DNA of 64,000 nt from Ammoniphilus oxalaticus (GTDB taxonomy: Bacteria; Bacillota; Bacilli; Aneurinibacillales; RAOX-1). The notes beneath the pieces were generated by a model. The model did not search any database and was not told the origin of the DNA. It saw only the letters and a list, made by a program, of their open reading frames with translations. Made by a program: the position numbers and the translations under genes. Shown here one piece after another: positions 25,518 through 35,669 of the stretch. The stretch is from the NCBI RefSeq assembly GCF_003609605.1, contig NZ_MCHY01000009.1, positions 30,073-94,072 on the forward strand. The letters are read 5' to 3'. Numbering within the stretch: the first letter of the stretch is position 1; every line of letters starts with the position of its first letter.

Positions 25518-26678
25518 TCATAGCAAATAATTTTTTGTAAATAGTTCGGAGCCATTCCTCTTGTACACTCTAGGAACGCGCCTACTAATCATACAAGTTA
25601 CTTCATAATTAATTGTTTGCAGTAATTCAGCTACATCGTCAACCGTAATGATCGCATTTCCTTGCCGCCCAATCAAGACAACTTCGTCTCCAACGAAACA
25701 CGTTGATAGGTTGGAAACATCGAGCATGCACTGGTCCATGCAAATTCTCCCAACAACCGACACCTTCTGGCCCCCGACCAAAGCTTTGCCGCGATTAGAT
25801 AACGCGCGTGAATAGCCATCGGCATAGCCAATCGGTATAGAGGCAATTTTTGCTTTACTTGTTGTTTGATAGGTTGCCCCATAACTAATAAATGTTCCCT
25901 TGGAGACGTCCTTCACATAAGAGATCTTTGACTTTAAAGCAAAGGCTGCTGTCAATTCGATTCCCTGCCCACGCGCTTGAGGGGACGGGTATTGTCCATA
26001 TAAGCTTATTCCCAATCTAACCATGTTATAACCCCAGCTTGGAAACATAATACCGGCGGCGCTATTGTTGCAATGGATAATAGGAATCGAACGCAGTGAG
26101 TTTTGAATCACTCTCATAAAGGTATGATGCTGAGCTTCGGAATATGACGAATCTACTTCATCCGCGCAAGAAAAATGAGTGAACGCCCCTTCGAGCACAA
26201 TCAAGGGACATTTATCAACAGCCGAAATAAGGGCCCGAAACTCCGCTTCCGACCTTACTCCTATCCTACCCATTCCCGAATCCACTTTCAAGTGGATTTT
26301 TACAGGAATACGAAGACGTCGCGTCAGTTCATCCAACGCAGCGATCACATCTAAGTCAAATACGGTTAATGTGATGTTGCGCAACGCCGCGATCTCCAAA
26401 AAGGGCGGAGCAGTATAGCCCATCACAAGAATCGGAGCGTCAATCCCCGCAGCTCGCAATTCAAGAGCTTCATCAAGCGTAGCCACACCCAAATATTGAA
26501 CGCCGGCGGCCAAAGCTTCCTCGGCAACTGGAATCGCGCCATGACCATAGCCATCCGCTTTTACAACAGCCATTAACTTCGTTTGTTCTGGCAGATGTTT
26601 TCGGAAAGCGTTCACATTAGCGGAAATCGCATCTAAATCTACTTCAACCCAAGTATGGCGATAAAAATCCTCTCCCAT
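25518..26678 (-). CDS. alr: Alanine racemase
   Basis: 386 residues from ATG 26678 behind AAAGGTG. The PLP lysine is in LMAVVKADGYGHGAIP (~40) and the second catalytic Tyr in TFISYGATYQ (~265). VKIHLKVDSGMGRIG, IPIGYADGYSRALSNRG and GRICMDQCMLDVS are family-typical. It makes D-alanine for peptidoglycan from L-alanine. The order acpS-nnr-ydcC-alr-ndoAI-ndoA follows B. subtilis closely. An extra gene (26687-27133) is inserted directly upstream, with a 9-bp gap to the alr ATG. Confidence 0.96.
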   Translation of the reverse strand: MGEDFYRHTWVEVDLDAISANVNAFRKHLPEQTKLMAVVKADGYGHGAIPVAEEALAAGVQYLGVATLDEALELRAAGIDAPILVMGYTAPPFLEIAALRNITLTVFDLDVIAALDELTRRLRIPVKIHLKVDSGMGRIGVRSEAEFRALISAVDKCPLIVLEGAFTHFSCADEVDSSYSEAQHHTFMRVIQNSLRSIPIIHCNNSAAGIMFPSWGYNMVRLGISLYGQYPSPQARGQGIELTAAFALKSKISYVKDVSKGTFISYGATYQTTSKAKIASIPIGYADGYSRALSNRGKALVGGQKVSVVGRICMDQCMLDVSNLSTCFVGDEVVLIGRQGNAIITVDDVAELLQTINYEVTCMISRRVPRVYKRNGSELFTKNYLL

Positions 26679-26686
26679 GTTGGATA

Positions 26687-27133
26687 TCACCTTTTTCTCC
26701 CTTTACGAACTTTAGCCAATTGATCGTCAAGTCTCTGCGCAAAATCTTTGGAAACCATTAAATTTTCCTTCTTGCCATTCAAATTAAAAATAGGTTTCCA
26801 TTGCGAAAGAGATTCTACATCTGTCAAATTGTACTGCCGTTCTTTTTTACCGAGTTTTACAATTAGTTCATCTCTCGTTAGAGTATATGTGGGCGATAAC
26901 AAAAACTTGTACAAAAGGGGAGCGCCGCCGAGAAAAACAAACAGGGATCCGAATAAAAGAACTTTATATACCCCGCTATCAGGCGACATATAAACAGTCA
27001 ATAAAAATACGGCGGTGATAAAGACAAGCGTTTCAACAACGCGATATAAGACCGGCCGATTTTGAAATATGCTTGAATAGGAAGCAAATTCTCTATAAAG
27101 CACTTGTTGTTTTGTCACTTTTGGTTTAGCCAT
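26687..27133 (-). CDS. Two-helix membrane protein with PH-like domain
   Basis: 148 residues from ATG 27133, eight bases behind GGAGGTGG; the longer frame has no ribosome site. A basic N-terminus (MAKPKVTKQQVLYREFASYS) precedes two membrane segments (VVETLVFITAVFLLTVYM and VLLFGSLFVFLGGAPLLYKF). A cytoplasmic tail has the strand pattern TYTLTRDELIVKLGKKERQY, then DVESLSQWKPIF, as in bacterial PH domains. Function unknown. The gene lies between the lipoprotein gene and alr. Confidence 0.65.
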   Translation of the reverse strand: MAKPKVTKQQVLYREFASYSSIFQNRPVLYRVVETLVFITAVFLLTVYMSPDSGVYKVLLFGSLFVFLGGAPLLYKFLLSPTYTLTRDELIVKLGKKERQYNLTDVESLSQWKPIFNLNGKKENLMVSKDFAQRLDDQLAKVRKGRKR

Positions 27134-27245
27134 TTCAACATCCACCTCCCCCAACTGACGATATTTTATTTCACTCTTAGAGTACCATATCCATGTCCAT
27201 AAGCCAACAATCATGATCACAGTCACTTCCCTATAAGCAAGCAAA

Positions 27246-27270
27246 AAAAGGGCTTGCAAGGAAGCCCTTT
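27246..27270 (-). terminator. Terminator after the YdcC-like gene
   Basis: On the minus strand AAAGGGCTT and AAGCCCTTT flank a short loop and run into TTTTTTGC, 4 bp past the lipoprotein stop codon. Confidence 0.7.
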
Positions 27271-27273
27271 TAC

Positions 27274-28293
27274 TTATTTTCCAACTTGATTCAGAGTCGA
27301 TTTGGCTACAGACATAAGCTCTTCCCGCGGAAGATCGCCAACGAGTAAATACTCAACGCCGTCGTGAGTCCACGTCATCGTTTTCTGTTTGTCTCCTACC
27401 ATGACCGCAAGTGTCTCACCGAGATCAATGATTTCCCCGCTCGGAAAACTAGCGTGCGTCGCCTTCGGTCTTTCTTCAATTAGCGTATAGTTAAAATCTC
27501 CTTTATAACGAAGCACAAGTTGTGGTCCATCCGTCCCTTCCACTTTTTCAACGCCAAGGAAATTGACGCCGTGTGGTGTGTAAGAAGGTTGAATCACCCC
27601 AAAACTTCCCTGAACTTCTTCATCCGTTTTAGCCATCGTTGGCATACTCGAAGTTAGGCTGCTCGTCTCCAAATTCCGATCCTTACTAAATGAATTTTCA
27701 TCAAATTGCGCGTCTTTCTCAAAATGTGTAAAATTGACCGTAACCATCACATTTTTGTTGGCATCCATCACATCCACTTTAACAGGCTGAAAGTCTTGCG
27801 TAAATACAACCTTTTGAGAAATAAGCGAATGGTTGTGGTAGTCTGCTTTCACGTCGAACACATAGTTCCCTTCATCCTCGACAAATTCTCTTTGCTCATC
27901 ATCTGTGACACTCTTCACCAGCGATTCATAAAGGTAAACTTGGGCGTGGTTTTCAGGCCACCCGCTTTGGAAACGAAAACTTTTATTGAGATGCGGCGTT
28001 AACAGGAACACTCCTTCTTCATTGCGAAGGATCAACTGTGTAACATCTTTCGTCTTGGAAGTGAGCGCCACCCGATAGTAGTCGGGTTTTTGGTACCATA
28101 CTTCCACATCATAGTTTTGTGGTTCCTTACCCGTTTGCAACGTTAATTCAGCATTCAATTTATATCCCGACATCTTTTCCATTTGCTTATTTAAATCAGC
28201 AACCGCATCACTGGCGCCTTTTGGACCACAACCAGTAGCTACTAGGGACAGTATAGCTATCAACATAACTAGCCATTTAAATCTTCTTCTCAT
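27274..28293 (-). CDS. ydcC: LolA-like outer-surface lipoprotein (YdcC family)
   Basis: 339 residues. A lipoprotein signal peptide ends in the lipobox LVATGC (Cys ~22). The rest is a LolA/LppX-like beta domain: LNKQMEKMSGYKLNAELTLQ, NYDVEVWYQKPDYYRVALTS, then GNYVFDVKADYH, and a C-terminal DUF4367-like region (HASFPSGEIIDLGETLAVMV). YdcC of B. subtilis is a sporulation lipoprotein beside acpS and alr, as here. Its ligand is unknown. Confidence 0.88.
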   Translation of the reverse strand: MRRRFKWLVMLIAILSLVATGCGPKGASDAVADLNKQMEKMSGYKLNAELTLQTGKEPQNYDVEVWYQKPDYYRVALTSKTKDVTQLILRNEEGVFLLTPHLNKSFRFQSGWPENHAQVYLYESLVKSVTDDEQREFVEDEGNYVFDVKADYHNHSLISQKVVFTQDFQPVKVDVMDANKNVMVTVNFTHFEKDAQFDENSFSKDRNLETSSLTSSMPTMAKTDEEVQGSFGVIQPSYTPHGVNFLGVEKVEGTDGPQLVLRYKGDFNYTLIEERPKATHASFPSGEIIDLGETLAVMVGDKQKTMTWTHDGVEYLLVGDLPREELMSVAKSTLNQVGK

Positions 28294-28391
28294 TACACCA
28301 ACATCCCCTTCGTCTGATTTTTACAACAATGACTTGAAGCGCGTATCAAGCTGTTTATTTAGACAAAGGAGGGTTTCCCCCGCGAGCGGGG

Positions 28392-29942
28392 TTAAAGTGT
28401 ATGGTTATCGCGATCTTTTTGCGCGAGCGCTTGAAGGGCTTGACCGATCCATAAACCGAGATCAGATGCGCCGCCGCTATATTCATCCATCAGTTCCCCG
28501 GCCATTCCATGTACATAGACTGCGCACTGAAGACCCGCTAAAACATCGCCCGTCTGATTAATAAAAGAAGCGATCATTCCTGACAATACATCTCCTGAGC
28601 CACCTTTGGCTAAAGAAGAGCTCCCGCGCGGACTGACAAAACAAGTCCCTTGCGGAGTGGCAATGATCGAATAAGTCCCCTTTAACACCAGGTACACTCG
28701 ATGTTGACGGGCAAATTTCACGGCAATTTGCTGGCGGTTTTCTTCCACTTCCTGTACGGTCATTTTCATTATGCGGGCGATTTCTCCAGGATGCGGCGTG
28801 AGAATCACAGGCATCCGATTTTCAGTCAGCGTGAGGTCTTGACCTAGCAGATTCAATGCATCCGCATCGAGCAATAACGGACCTGACGTGCGGTCAATCA
28901 CTTGCTTTAACCAGTCAATATCCACTTCATGCCCAAGTCCTGGACCGACGACAACGCAATCATAACGAGGTTGATTCGTTGCCCGCAACGCTTCCCAGCT
29001 ATGCGGGGCAAAGCTGCCTGCTTTATCCGCCCATGGCCAATAAACAGCTTCAGGTGTTAGACCGACAACCATCGATTGAATTGACTCAGGCAACGCAAGC
29101 GTCACCATCCCCGCTCCCGAACGAATCGCTCCTAATGCGGTTAACGCTGGGGCGCCGACATAAGATTGAGAACCCGCTATAACCAACACATGTCCATAGG
29201 AACCTTTATGGGAATGTCTCGCTCGTTTTGGGATCAATGTAGATATAAATTCATCTTGAAGCAAACGAGCCTTGATTCCCAACTCCTCCCCCACCCACGC
29301 GGGGATGCCAATATCGCGAACAATCAAGCGACCACAATGGCCCGCCCCCGGAAACAAAAAATGTCCCCATCTCGGACAAGCAAACGTAACGGTTAGGTCC
29401 GCGCTCACGGCCACGGAAGAAATGACGCCATTATCCGCGTTAATTCCGCTTGGGATATCGACCGAAACGATTGCAGCCCGATCTTTGCGCTTGTTTATTT
29501 CCATAACTACGCGCGCAGCCTCTTCGCGGAGGGACCCTTTTATCCCCGTACCGACAAGTCCATCGATAATAACGTCCGCCCCGCTAAGTTCGCGACAGAA
29601 TAGATTCCACGATTTGGGTGTGAGTTTTTGGACATGGACACGACTTTGAACCAACGCCCGATAGGCGATCGCCGTATCTGCTGTCATCTTCTCTTCAGAA
29701 CCGACCAGCCATGTGTTAACCGCAAAACCTCTATTTTGCAAATGCCTGGATAGCACGAACGCATCCCCGCCATTATTCCCGTGACCAGCAATGACGACAA
29801 GGCGCGCTTGCGGGTACCTCTGTTCCACTTCTTGGGCAACGGCTTGACCCGCCGTTTCCATGAGTACAATGCTAGGAATGCCGATTTTCTCTATGGCGAA
29901 GCGATCCATTTCTCGCATTTGCCGCGCATTCACCAAATACAC
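28392..29942 (-). CDS. nnr: Bifunctional NAD(P)HX epimerase and ADP-dependent dehydratase
   Basis: 516 residues from GTG 29942 (GGAGGG upstream). The N-terminal YjeF_N epimerase domain covers about 1-215 (VVIAGHGNNGGDAFVLSRHL, DVIIDGLVGTGIKG). The C-terminal kinase-fold dehydratase covers about 230-505 (GHVLVIAGSQSYVGAPALTA, VVGPGLGHEVD, LDADALNLLG, PVILTPHPGEIARIM, AKGGSGDVLSGMIASF). Together they repair hydrated NAD(P)H. A GC-rich hairpin CCCCGCTCGCGGGG follows the stop without a clear T-run. It lies between acpS and ydcC. Confidence 0.95.
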   Translation of the reverse strand: MYLVNARQMREMDRFAIEKIGIPSIVLMETAGQAVAQEVEQRYPQARLVVIAGHGNNGGDAFVLSRHLQNRGFAVNTWLVGSEEKMTADTAIAYRALVQSRVHVQKLTPKSWNLFCRELSGADVIIDGLVGTGIKGSLREEAARVVMEINKRKDRAAIVSVDIPSGINADNGVISSVAVSADLTVTFACPRWGHFLFPGAGHCGRLIVRDIGIPAWVGEELGIKARLLQDEFISTLIPKRARHSHKGSYGHVLVIAGSQSYVGAPALTALGAIRSGAGMVTLALPESIQSMVVGLTPEAVYWPWADKAGSFAPHSWEALRATNQPRYDCVVVGPGLGHEVDIDWLKQVIDRTSGPLLLDADALNLLGQDLTLTENRMPVILTPHPGEIARIMKMTVQEVEENRQQIAVKFARQHRVYLVLKGTYSIIATPQGTCFVSPRGSSSLAKGGSGDVLSGMIASFINQTGDVLAGLQCAVYVHGMAGELMDEYSGGASDLGLWIGQALQALAQKDRDNHTL

Positions 29943-30016
29943 AATTTTCCCTCCTAATCCTGCGATATATATTTATGTATGAACATGTCCAATTATGCTG
30001 ACAAGTCTTATTCACG

Positions 30017-30397
30017 TTAAATTTCTTCGATAATCGCCTGCGCGACAGCATAGTCTTTTTCATGACTGATAGAAATATGAAAACGCATCCGATGCTGCGG
30101 ATCATACGTTTCCAACCACTTCTCCGAAAGAAGCAGAACGGGCTTTCCCCATTCGTCGCTCGTAATCGTCATATCTTGCCAGCTCAATCTCTCTCCGATT
30201 CCCCAGCCCGTTGCTTTTGCGAAAGCTTCCTTAGTTGCGAATCTTCCCGCCACATAACTGATCCGACGAGTGCCCTGCGGCATCTCTTCTATTTCGCGAG
30301 GAGTTAATATGCGCGTCAAAAACTGATCGCCTAATCGCGAGACAGATGATTCAATGCGTCGTTTGTCACTAATATCAATGCCAATTCCTTTAATCAT
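30017..30397 (-). CDS. acpS: Holo-[acyl-carrier-protein] synthase
   Basis: 126 residues. IKGIGIDISDKRRIESSV carries the Mg-binding Asp, and YVAGRFATKEAFAKATGWGI is the signature W/GRFAAKEAF...T helix. HISISHEKDYAVAQAIIEE is the closing strand. AcpS moves 4'-phosphopantetheine from CoA to acyl carrier protein. It is the first gene of the acpS-nnr-ydcC-alr series, behind GGAGG. Confidence 0.97.
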   Translation of the reverse strand: MIKGIGIDISDKRRIESSVSRLGDQFLTRILTPREIEEMPQGTRRISYVAGRFATKEAFAKATGWGIGERLSWQDMTITSDEWGKPVLLLSEKWLETYDPQHRMRFHISISHEKDYAVAQAIIEEI

Positions 30398-30451
30398 TGC
30401 TATAAACCTCCTTCACTCATTCAATCATTCATACATTTTTAAATAAAGAAG

Positions 30452-30494
30452 AAAAAAGGCCTCCTCCAAACCAATCGTGGTTAGAAGAAGCCCC
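30452..30494 (-). terminator. Terminator after pyk
   Basis: On the minus strand GGGGCTTCTTCTAACCA folds against TGGTTTGGAGGAGGCC around CGAT and is followed by TTTTTTC, about 20 bp after the pyk stop. Confidence 0.8.
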
Positions 30495-30515
30495 TCTCTC
30501 TTACTAAATAATCTC

Positions 30516-32264
30516 TTATAGTACGCTTGAAAAGCCGTGGTAAATATGTCCTTGATGAGGGTCTACCGTTACTTCATCACCCTGTTTCAATAACGTGGTT
30601 ACCGATTCAGCGCCGATGATTACTGGCTTGTCTAAATTTAGGCCAACGATTGCGGCGTGTGATGTGAGACCGCCTTCTTCCGTAACCAAAGCAGCCGCCT
30701 TTTCAATAAAGGAAATGACTCCTTTATCGGTCGATTTAGCGACAAGCACAGTTGTTTCATCAACAAGATCTTGCCAACCAGGCTCGCCCATAATGACAAC
30801 TTTACCCGTGACAGACGTATCGCCAAAACCACGTCCGCGCGCCACAACTTTTCCAACGACATGAACTTTCAACATATTTGTATTACCCGGTTCTCTTACA
30901 GGCACTCCCGCTGAAATAACGATTAGATCACCATGCTTAATAATCTTTTCGCCAACAGCAGCTTGGATCGCCTTTTCCATCATCTCATCCGTGTTATCCG
31001 CGCTATCAAATAAAATCGGATAAACGCCCCAATTCAATAACAGTTGGTTTACAACATGCTTATGCGGAGTTACCGCTACAATAGGACAAGATGGACGTAG
31101 TCTGGAAACTGTATTTGCTGTGTAACCACTCTCAGTCGGAGTTAAAATCGCAGCCGCGTGTAAAGAGGATGCAGCTGAATAAACAGCCTGCCCCATCACA
31201 TCCGTAATCGTCATCTTGTCACCTTGCCAGTCCCTTGCGCGCTCTTGATAAAGCGGAGAATTTTCAACACTGCGAGCAATTCGATCCATTGTTTTTACCG
31301 ATTCAACCGGATATTTACCCGCTGCAGACTCGCCCGACAACATGATCGCGTCAGTACCGTCAAAGATAGCATTGGCTACGTCTGTTGCTTCCGCGCGCGT
31401 TGGTCGCGGATTCTTTTCCATTGAATCAAGCATGTGAGTAGCTGTAACGACAGGTTTACCGACTCGATTACACGCCTCAATTAACTTCTTTTGAATCAAT
31501 GGCACATCTTCCGCCGGAATCTCCACTCCTAAATCACCGCGGGCAACCATTACACTGTCAACTGCCGCCAAGATTTCATCGGTGTTCCTTACGCCTTCTT
31601 CGTTTTCTATTTTAGCCATGATCGAGATATGGTTACCGCCATGCTCTTGTAATAATTGACGCATCTCAAACACGTCCGCCGCTTTTTGCACAAAGGAAGC
31701 CGCAATAATATCGACACCTTTGCTAACGCCAAACGCAATATCTTCAACATCTTTTGCCGTAATACTTGGTAGGTTCACCTTAACTCCAGGCAAGTTAACG
31801 CCTTTTCGGTTTTTAACAACACCGCCATCGACTACGCGGCAAACGATATCATTCCCTTTAATTTCTTCTACCACCAATTCAACATGTCCGTCATCAATTA
31901 AGACAGTCGATCCGACATGAACGTCGTTGGCAATATTTTGATACGAAACACTTACTTTTTCCTGTGTTCCTTCAATTTTCTCTGGTGTTAAAGTAAAAAT
32001 ATCACCGTCGTTTAAAACAATTTGATCGTCTTCAAACACACCGATTCGAATTTCAGGTCCTTGCGTATCCAACATAATCGCAATGTTATGATTTAATTCT
32101 TTAGCCACTTCTCGAATGCGATCAATTCGCATTGCATGGTCCTCATGCGTTCCGTGGGAGAAGTTAAGTCGAGCAACATTCATTCCCGCTAACATAAGCT
32201 CTCTTAATACTTCCGGTTGTTCACTTGCTGGTCCAATTGTACATACGATCTTCGTCTTTCTCAT
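30516..32264 (-). CDS. pyk: Pyruvate kinase with C-terminal PEP-utiliser domain
   Basis: 582 residues from ATG 32264 (GAGGTG five bases upstream). RKTKIVCTIGPASEQPEVLR opens the barrel, and IMAKIENEEGVRNTDEILAA holds the active-site Lys/Glu motif. The region to about 475 is the usual A/B/C fold. The final 100 residues form the extra PEP-utilising-type domain (TEEGGLTSHAAIVG) known in Bacillus pyruvate kinases. It is last in glcK-pfkA-pyk, 14 bp after pfkA, and makes pyruvate and ATP from PEP and ADP. Confidence 0.97.
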   Translation of the reverse strand: MRKTKIVCTIGPASEQPEVLRELMLAGMNVARLNFSHGTHEDHAMRIDRIREVAKELNHNIAIMLDTQGPEIRIGVFEDDQIVLNDGDIFTLTPEKIEGTQEKVSVSYQNIANDVHVGSTVLIDDGHVELVVEEIKGNDIVCRVVDGGVVKNRKGVNLPGVKVNLPSITAKDVEDIAFGVSKGVDIIAASFVQKAADVFEMRQLLQEHGGNHISIMAKIENEEGVRNTDEILAAVDSVMVARGDLGVEIPAEDVPLIQKKLIEACNRVGKPVVTATHMLDSMEKNPRPTRAEATDVANAIFDGTDAIMLSGESAAGKYPVESVKTMDRIARSVENSPLYQERARDWQGDKMTITDVMGQAVYSAASSLHAAAILTPTESGYTANTVSRLRPSCPIVAVTPHKHVVNQLLLNWGVYPILFDSADNTDEMMEKAIQAAVGEKIIKHGDLIVISAGVPVREPGNTNMLKVHVVGKVVARGRGFGDTSVTGKVVIMGEPGWQDLVDETTVLVAKSTDKGVISFIEKAAALVTEEGGLTSHAAIVGLNLDKPVIIGAESVTTLLKQGDEVTVDPHQGHIYHGFSSVL

Positions 32265-32278
32265 AACCACACCTCATC

Positions 32279-33235
<957 letters not shown>

Positions 33236-33239
33236 TCAG

Positions 33240-34220
33240 TTAATTTCCTCCATCTTCTCCTAGATTTCTATGTACAAGCCAAGCCGCGCCTAGCCAACCT
33301 GCCGTATTCCCAAGTTCAGCCGGCAAGAGCTCAACGCTCCGAGCCACTTGATCTAACGCATATGTACGAAATTGATCCCGAATCGGATTGAGGAAAAAAG
33401 AACCCGCGCGCGACACGCCGCCACCGATAACAATCTTTTCTGGATTAAGCGTATTCGAGAGATTAGCTAGCGCTAAACCAAGATAGTGACTCACTCGCTC
33501 CATGATCTTAATGGAAACTAAATCACCGTTCTTCGCCGCGTCAACCACGTCCCTCGCTGTAAGGGAACCTCTCGATTGGTCTAAAATCTGCCGTAACTGG
33601 GTAGCTTCTCCCGATTCAACAGCCGTCCGACCATAAAAAACGATCGCCGTAGCGGAAGCCTCTGTTTCTAGGCAACCGATGTTCCCGCAATTACAACGGC
33701 GTCCGATTTCAGGCCTAACCTTAAGATGCCCGATTTCACCCGCTAATCCGACAGCTCCGTGAAAAATATCGCCATTTAAAATGAGGCCGCCGCCAATTCC
33801 CGTTCCAACGGTCACACAGATTAAATGCGCAGCCCCTCTTCCGGCCCCTTGCCACATCTCGCCTAAAGCAGCAACGTTGGCGTCATTGTCTACAAAACAG
33901 GATACCCCTAAATATCGCTCAAGTTCAAATTTAATCGGCACATTCCGCCAACCAAGATTGACAATTTCAAAAGCGTACCCCTTTTTTACATCTAATAACG
34001 CTGGAACCCCCACACCTACTCCTATTACATCATGAATGGATAAGCCCGCTTGAAGTAAAAGATCCGATAATAATTGCTGAAAAGTCCGAAACACATCCTG
34101 ATAAGGGCCCTTCGGGGTAGGGTGTTTAGTCTCGCCAATCACCGCTCCGTCCGTTGAGCAAATACCCATTTTAATCGTTGTGCCCCCAAGATCGATGCCC
34201 GCATAGACTTTTTTATTCAT
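33240..34220 (-). CDS. glcK: ROK-family glucokinase
   Basis: 326 residues. VYAGIDLGGTTIKMGI is the phosphate-binding loop, CFVDNDANVAALGE holds the catalytic Asp, VTVGTGIGGGLILNGDIFHG follows, and the ROK zinc motif is CNCGNIGCLE. It phosphorylates glucose with ATP. It is first of a three-gene operon (glcK-pfkA-pyk) behind a strong sigma-A promoter at 34336-34364, with a leader of about 105 nt. In B. subtilis glcK lies elsewhere, so this is an unusual all-upper/lower glycolysis cluster. Confidence 0.95.
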   Translation of the reverse strand: MNKKVYAGIDLGGTTIKMGICSTDGAVIGETKHPTPKGPYQDVFRTFQQLLSDLLLQAGLSIHDVIGVGVGVPALLDVKKGYAFEIVNLGWRNVPIKFELERYLGVSCFVDNDANVAALGEMWQGAGRGAAHLICVTVGTGIGGGLILNGDIFHGAVGLAGEIGHLKVRPEIGRRCNCGNIGCLETEASATAIVFYGRTAVESGEATQLRQILDQSRGSLTARDVVDAAKNGDLVSIKIMERVSHYLGLALANLSNTLNPEKIVIGGGVSRAGSFFLNPIRDQFRTYALDQVARSVELLPAELGNTAGWLGAAWLVHRNLGEDGGN

Positions 34221-34335
34221 GGGATCGTTCCCTTCTGTTTGGATTCTTAGCCCTTTAACGGTTTAATTCAAAATATTTATTCCACTACTATAAATAACAG
34301 GGACTTCTTTGTAAATGCAGTTAATTCCAGTTTTT

Positions 34336-34364
34336 ATTTTAGCTCAAATAGCGAATACTGACAA
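34336..34364 (-). promoter_or_regulatory. Sigma-A promoter of glcK-pfkA-pyk
   Basis: On the minus strand TTGTCA (34359-34364), 17 bp, TAAAAT (34336-34341). The 210-bp gap between cggR and glcK also holds CTTTACAGGGATTGTG, weakly like half of a CggR operator, but no full direct repeat was found. Confidence 0.7.
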
Positions 34365-34431
34365 CTTTCTTGCCTTTCAGGCTATTCTATCACACAATCC
34401 CTGTAAAGACATGGATCACCCTTGATTACAA

Positions 34432-35460
34432 TTATAAATAGAGCGCTAGGATGCCTTTCGCCGCTGATTCATCCATAATCAAAACATCCATAAGACCACT
34501 TTTGGCGATCGCGTCAATTGCCTTCGCTTTGCCCGCTCCGCCAGCTAACCCAACGACAACGCGGGCGCTCTTGATCTGCTCCAGCTGCAACCCCATCGTT
34601 TCCATTCTGTAGACGATATTCCCATCTTGATCAAAATAATAACCAAATGCCTCGCCAACGGCATTGCCATTTTTTAATATCGTTAAAATTTCATCTGGCG
34701 CTTTGCGCCGAATAGCCATTTCCATTGCTTGACCAATCCCGTGAACAACAATTTTTGCGGAACGGATCAACGTCAACATCTCACGAATATAAGGATCCTT
34801 TTGCAACATTTCATAAGCAGCAGCGCCCAAAAAATCGGATACGTGGAACATACGATACTGGGCCCCGAGTTTACTCGCGCAACGCGCCGCAATATGGCTT
34901 GCTTGCAATTCCACATTTTCACCCAGTCCGCCACGAGCCGGGACGAATAAAACACTCGGGTATAAAGAAGACCCCGAGTTCATCATCTCAGCCATCATCG
35001 CCACGGTTGAGCCGCCTGTGACCGCAACGATATCATCTTCACTCAACACAGACAACAGAAGGCTTGCGGCCGTCCGCCCTAACTCTTTTTTGTCCAAATC
35101 CGACATCGCTGATTGACCTGGCGCCACGATTACGCGTTTAACATTTAAAATTTCTTGCAACTTCGTTTCATATTCAGATAAGCCATAAAGATCCTTAATC
35201 ATCGATTCCAGCGACTCTAAAGTCGTTAAACCCTCGTCCGTTAAAGACATGCCGACATTCTCCACCCGAACGAAGCCTTGCTCTTTTAAAAACTCGACTT
35301 CGCCGCGAAGAATTCTTTCTGTCGTGTTTAAGGAAGCGGCTAAACTCCGCCGACCGATTGGCTGTTGGAGATAAATATTACGCAATACATGCAACCGCCT
35401 TTGCATGACATGGATTAGATCGGGAACTAACTTCAATTGAAGGGAAAAAAAGTCACGCAT
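34432..35460 (-). CDS. cggR: Central glycolytic genes regulator CggR (SorC family)
   Basis: 342 residues. The N-terminal DNA-binding part (MQRRLHVLRNIYLQQPIGRR, SLAASLNTTERILRGEVEFL) is the RpoN-like HTH of CggR. The effector domain has the sugar-phosphate motifs VAVTGGSTVAMMAEMM, FVPARGGLGENVELQ and VVGLAGGAGKAKAI. CggR represses the gapA operon in B. subtilis and is released by fructose-1,6-bisphosphate. Here no gapA, pgk or tpi follows; the next genes are glcK-pfkA-pyk with their own promoter. The ATG at 35460 is behind AAGGAG. Confidence 0.93.
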   Translation of the reverse strand: MRDFFSLQLKLVPDLIHVMQRRLHVLRNIYLQQPIGRRSLAASLNTTERILRGEVEFLKEQGFVRVENVGMSLTDEGLTTLESLESMIKDLYGLSEYETKLQEILNVKRVIVAPGQSAMSDLDKKELGRTAASLLLSVLSEDDIVAVTGGSTVAMMAEMMNSGSSLYPSVLFVPARGGLGENVELQASHIAARCASKLGAQYRMFHVSDFLGAAAYEMLQKDPYIREMLTLIRSAKIVVHGIGQAMEMAIRRKAPDEILTILKNGNAVGEAFGYYFDQDGNIVYRMETMGLQLEQIKSARVVVGLAGGAGKAKAIDAIAKSGLMDVLIMDESAAKGILALYL

Positions 35461-35496
35461 TAATCATGCTCCTTAATGAATTACACTTCGGCGAAT

Positions 35497-35577
35497 CTAG
35501 GTCCAGATTTTCCCGCGGTGATCAACAAACGCAAGACAGGAAGGGCCCTCGCGATCTAGTAATTTGCGACATCCCAT
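35497..35577 (-). CDS. Possible 26-codon leader ORF upstream of cggR
   Basis: ATG 35577 with AGAAGG nine bases upstream opens a 26-codon frame (MGCRKLLDREG, then LAFVDHRGKIWT) ending 37 bp before cggR. The open frame actually extends some 20 codons further upstream without a start codon, so this may be the remnant of a longer gene. Local GC is higher than in the neighbouring intergenic DNA. It could be a leader peptide, a fossil or chance. Not recognised. Confidence 0.3.
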   Translation of the reverse strand: MGCRKLLDREGPSCLAFVDHRGKIWT

Positions 35578-35631
35578 CCGCCGAAGCCTTCTAAAAGCCG
35601 AGGTCGCGCCTTTGGCCTCCCATTTTACACC

Positions 35632-35661
35632 ATTATAATTTTTAGAGGGGAGTGAACGCAA
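35632..35661 (-). promoter_or_regulatory. Promoter of cggR
   Basis: On the minus strand TTGCGT (35656-35661), 18 bp, TATAAT (35632-35637). It would give a leader of about 165 nt with GC-rich stem segments and the 26-codon ORF. Confidence 0.55.
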
Positions 35662-35669
35662 CACGATCG

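Noticed and set aside
34221..34431. CggR operator before glcK
   Set aside because: Only a weak half-site resemblance; the direct repeat expected for CggR was not found.
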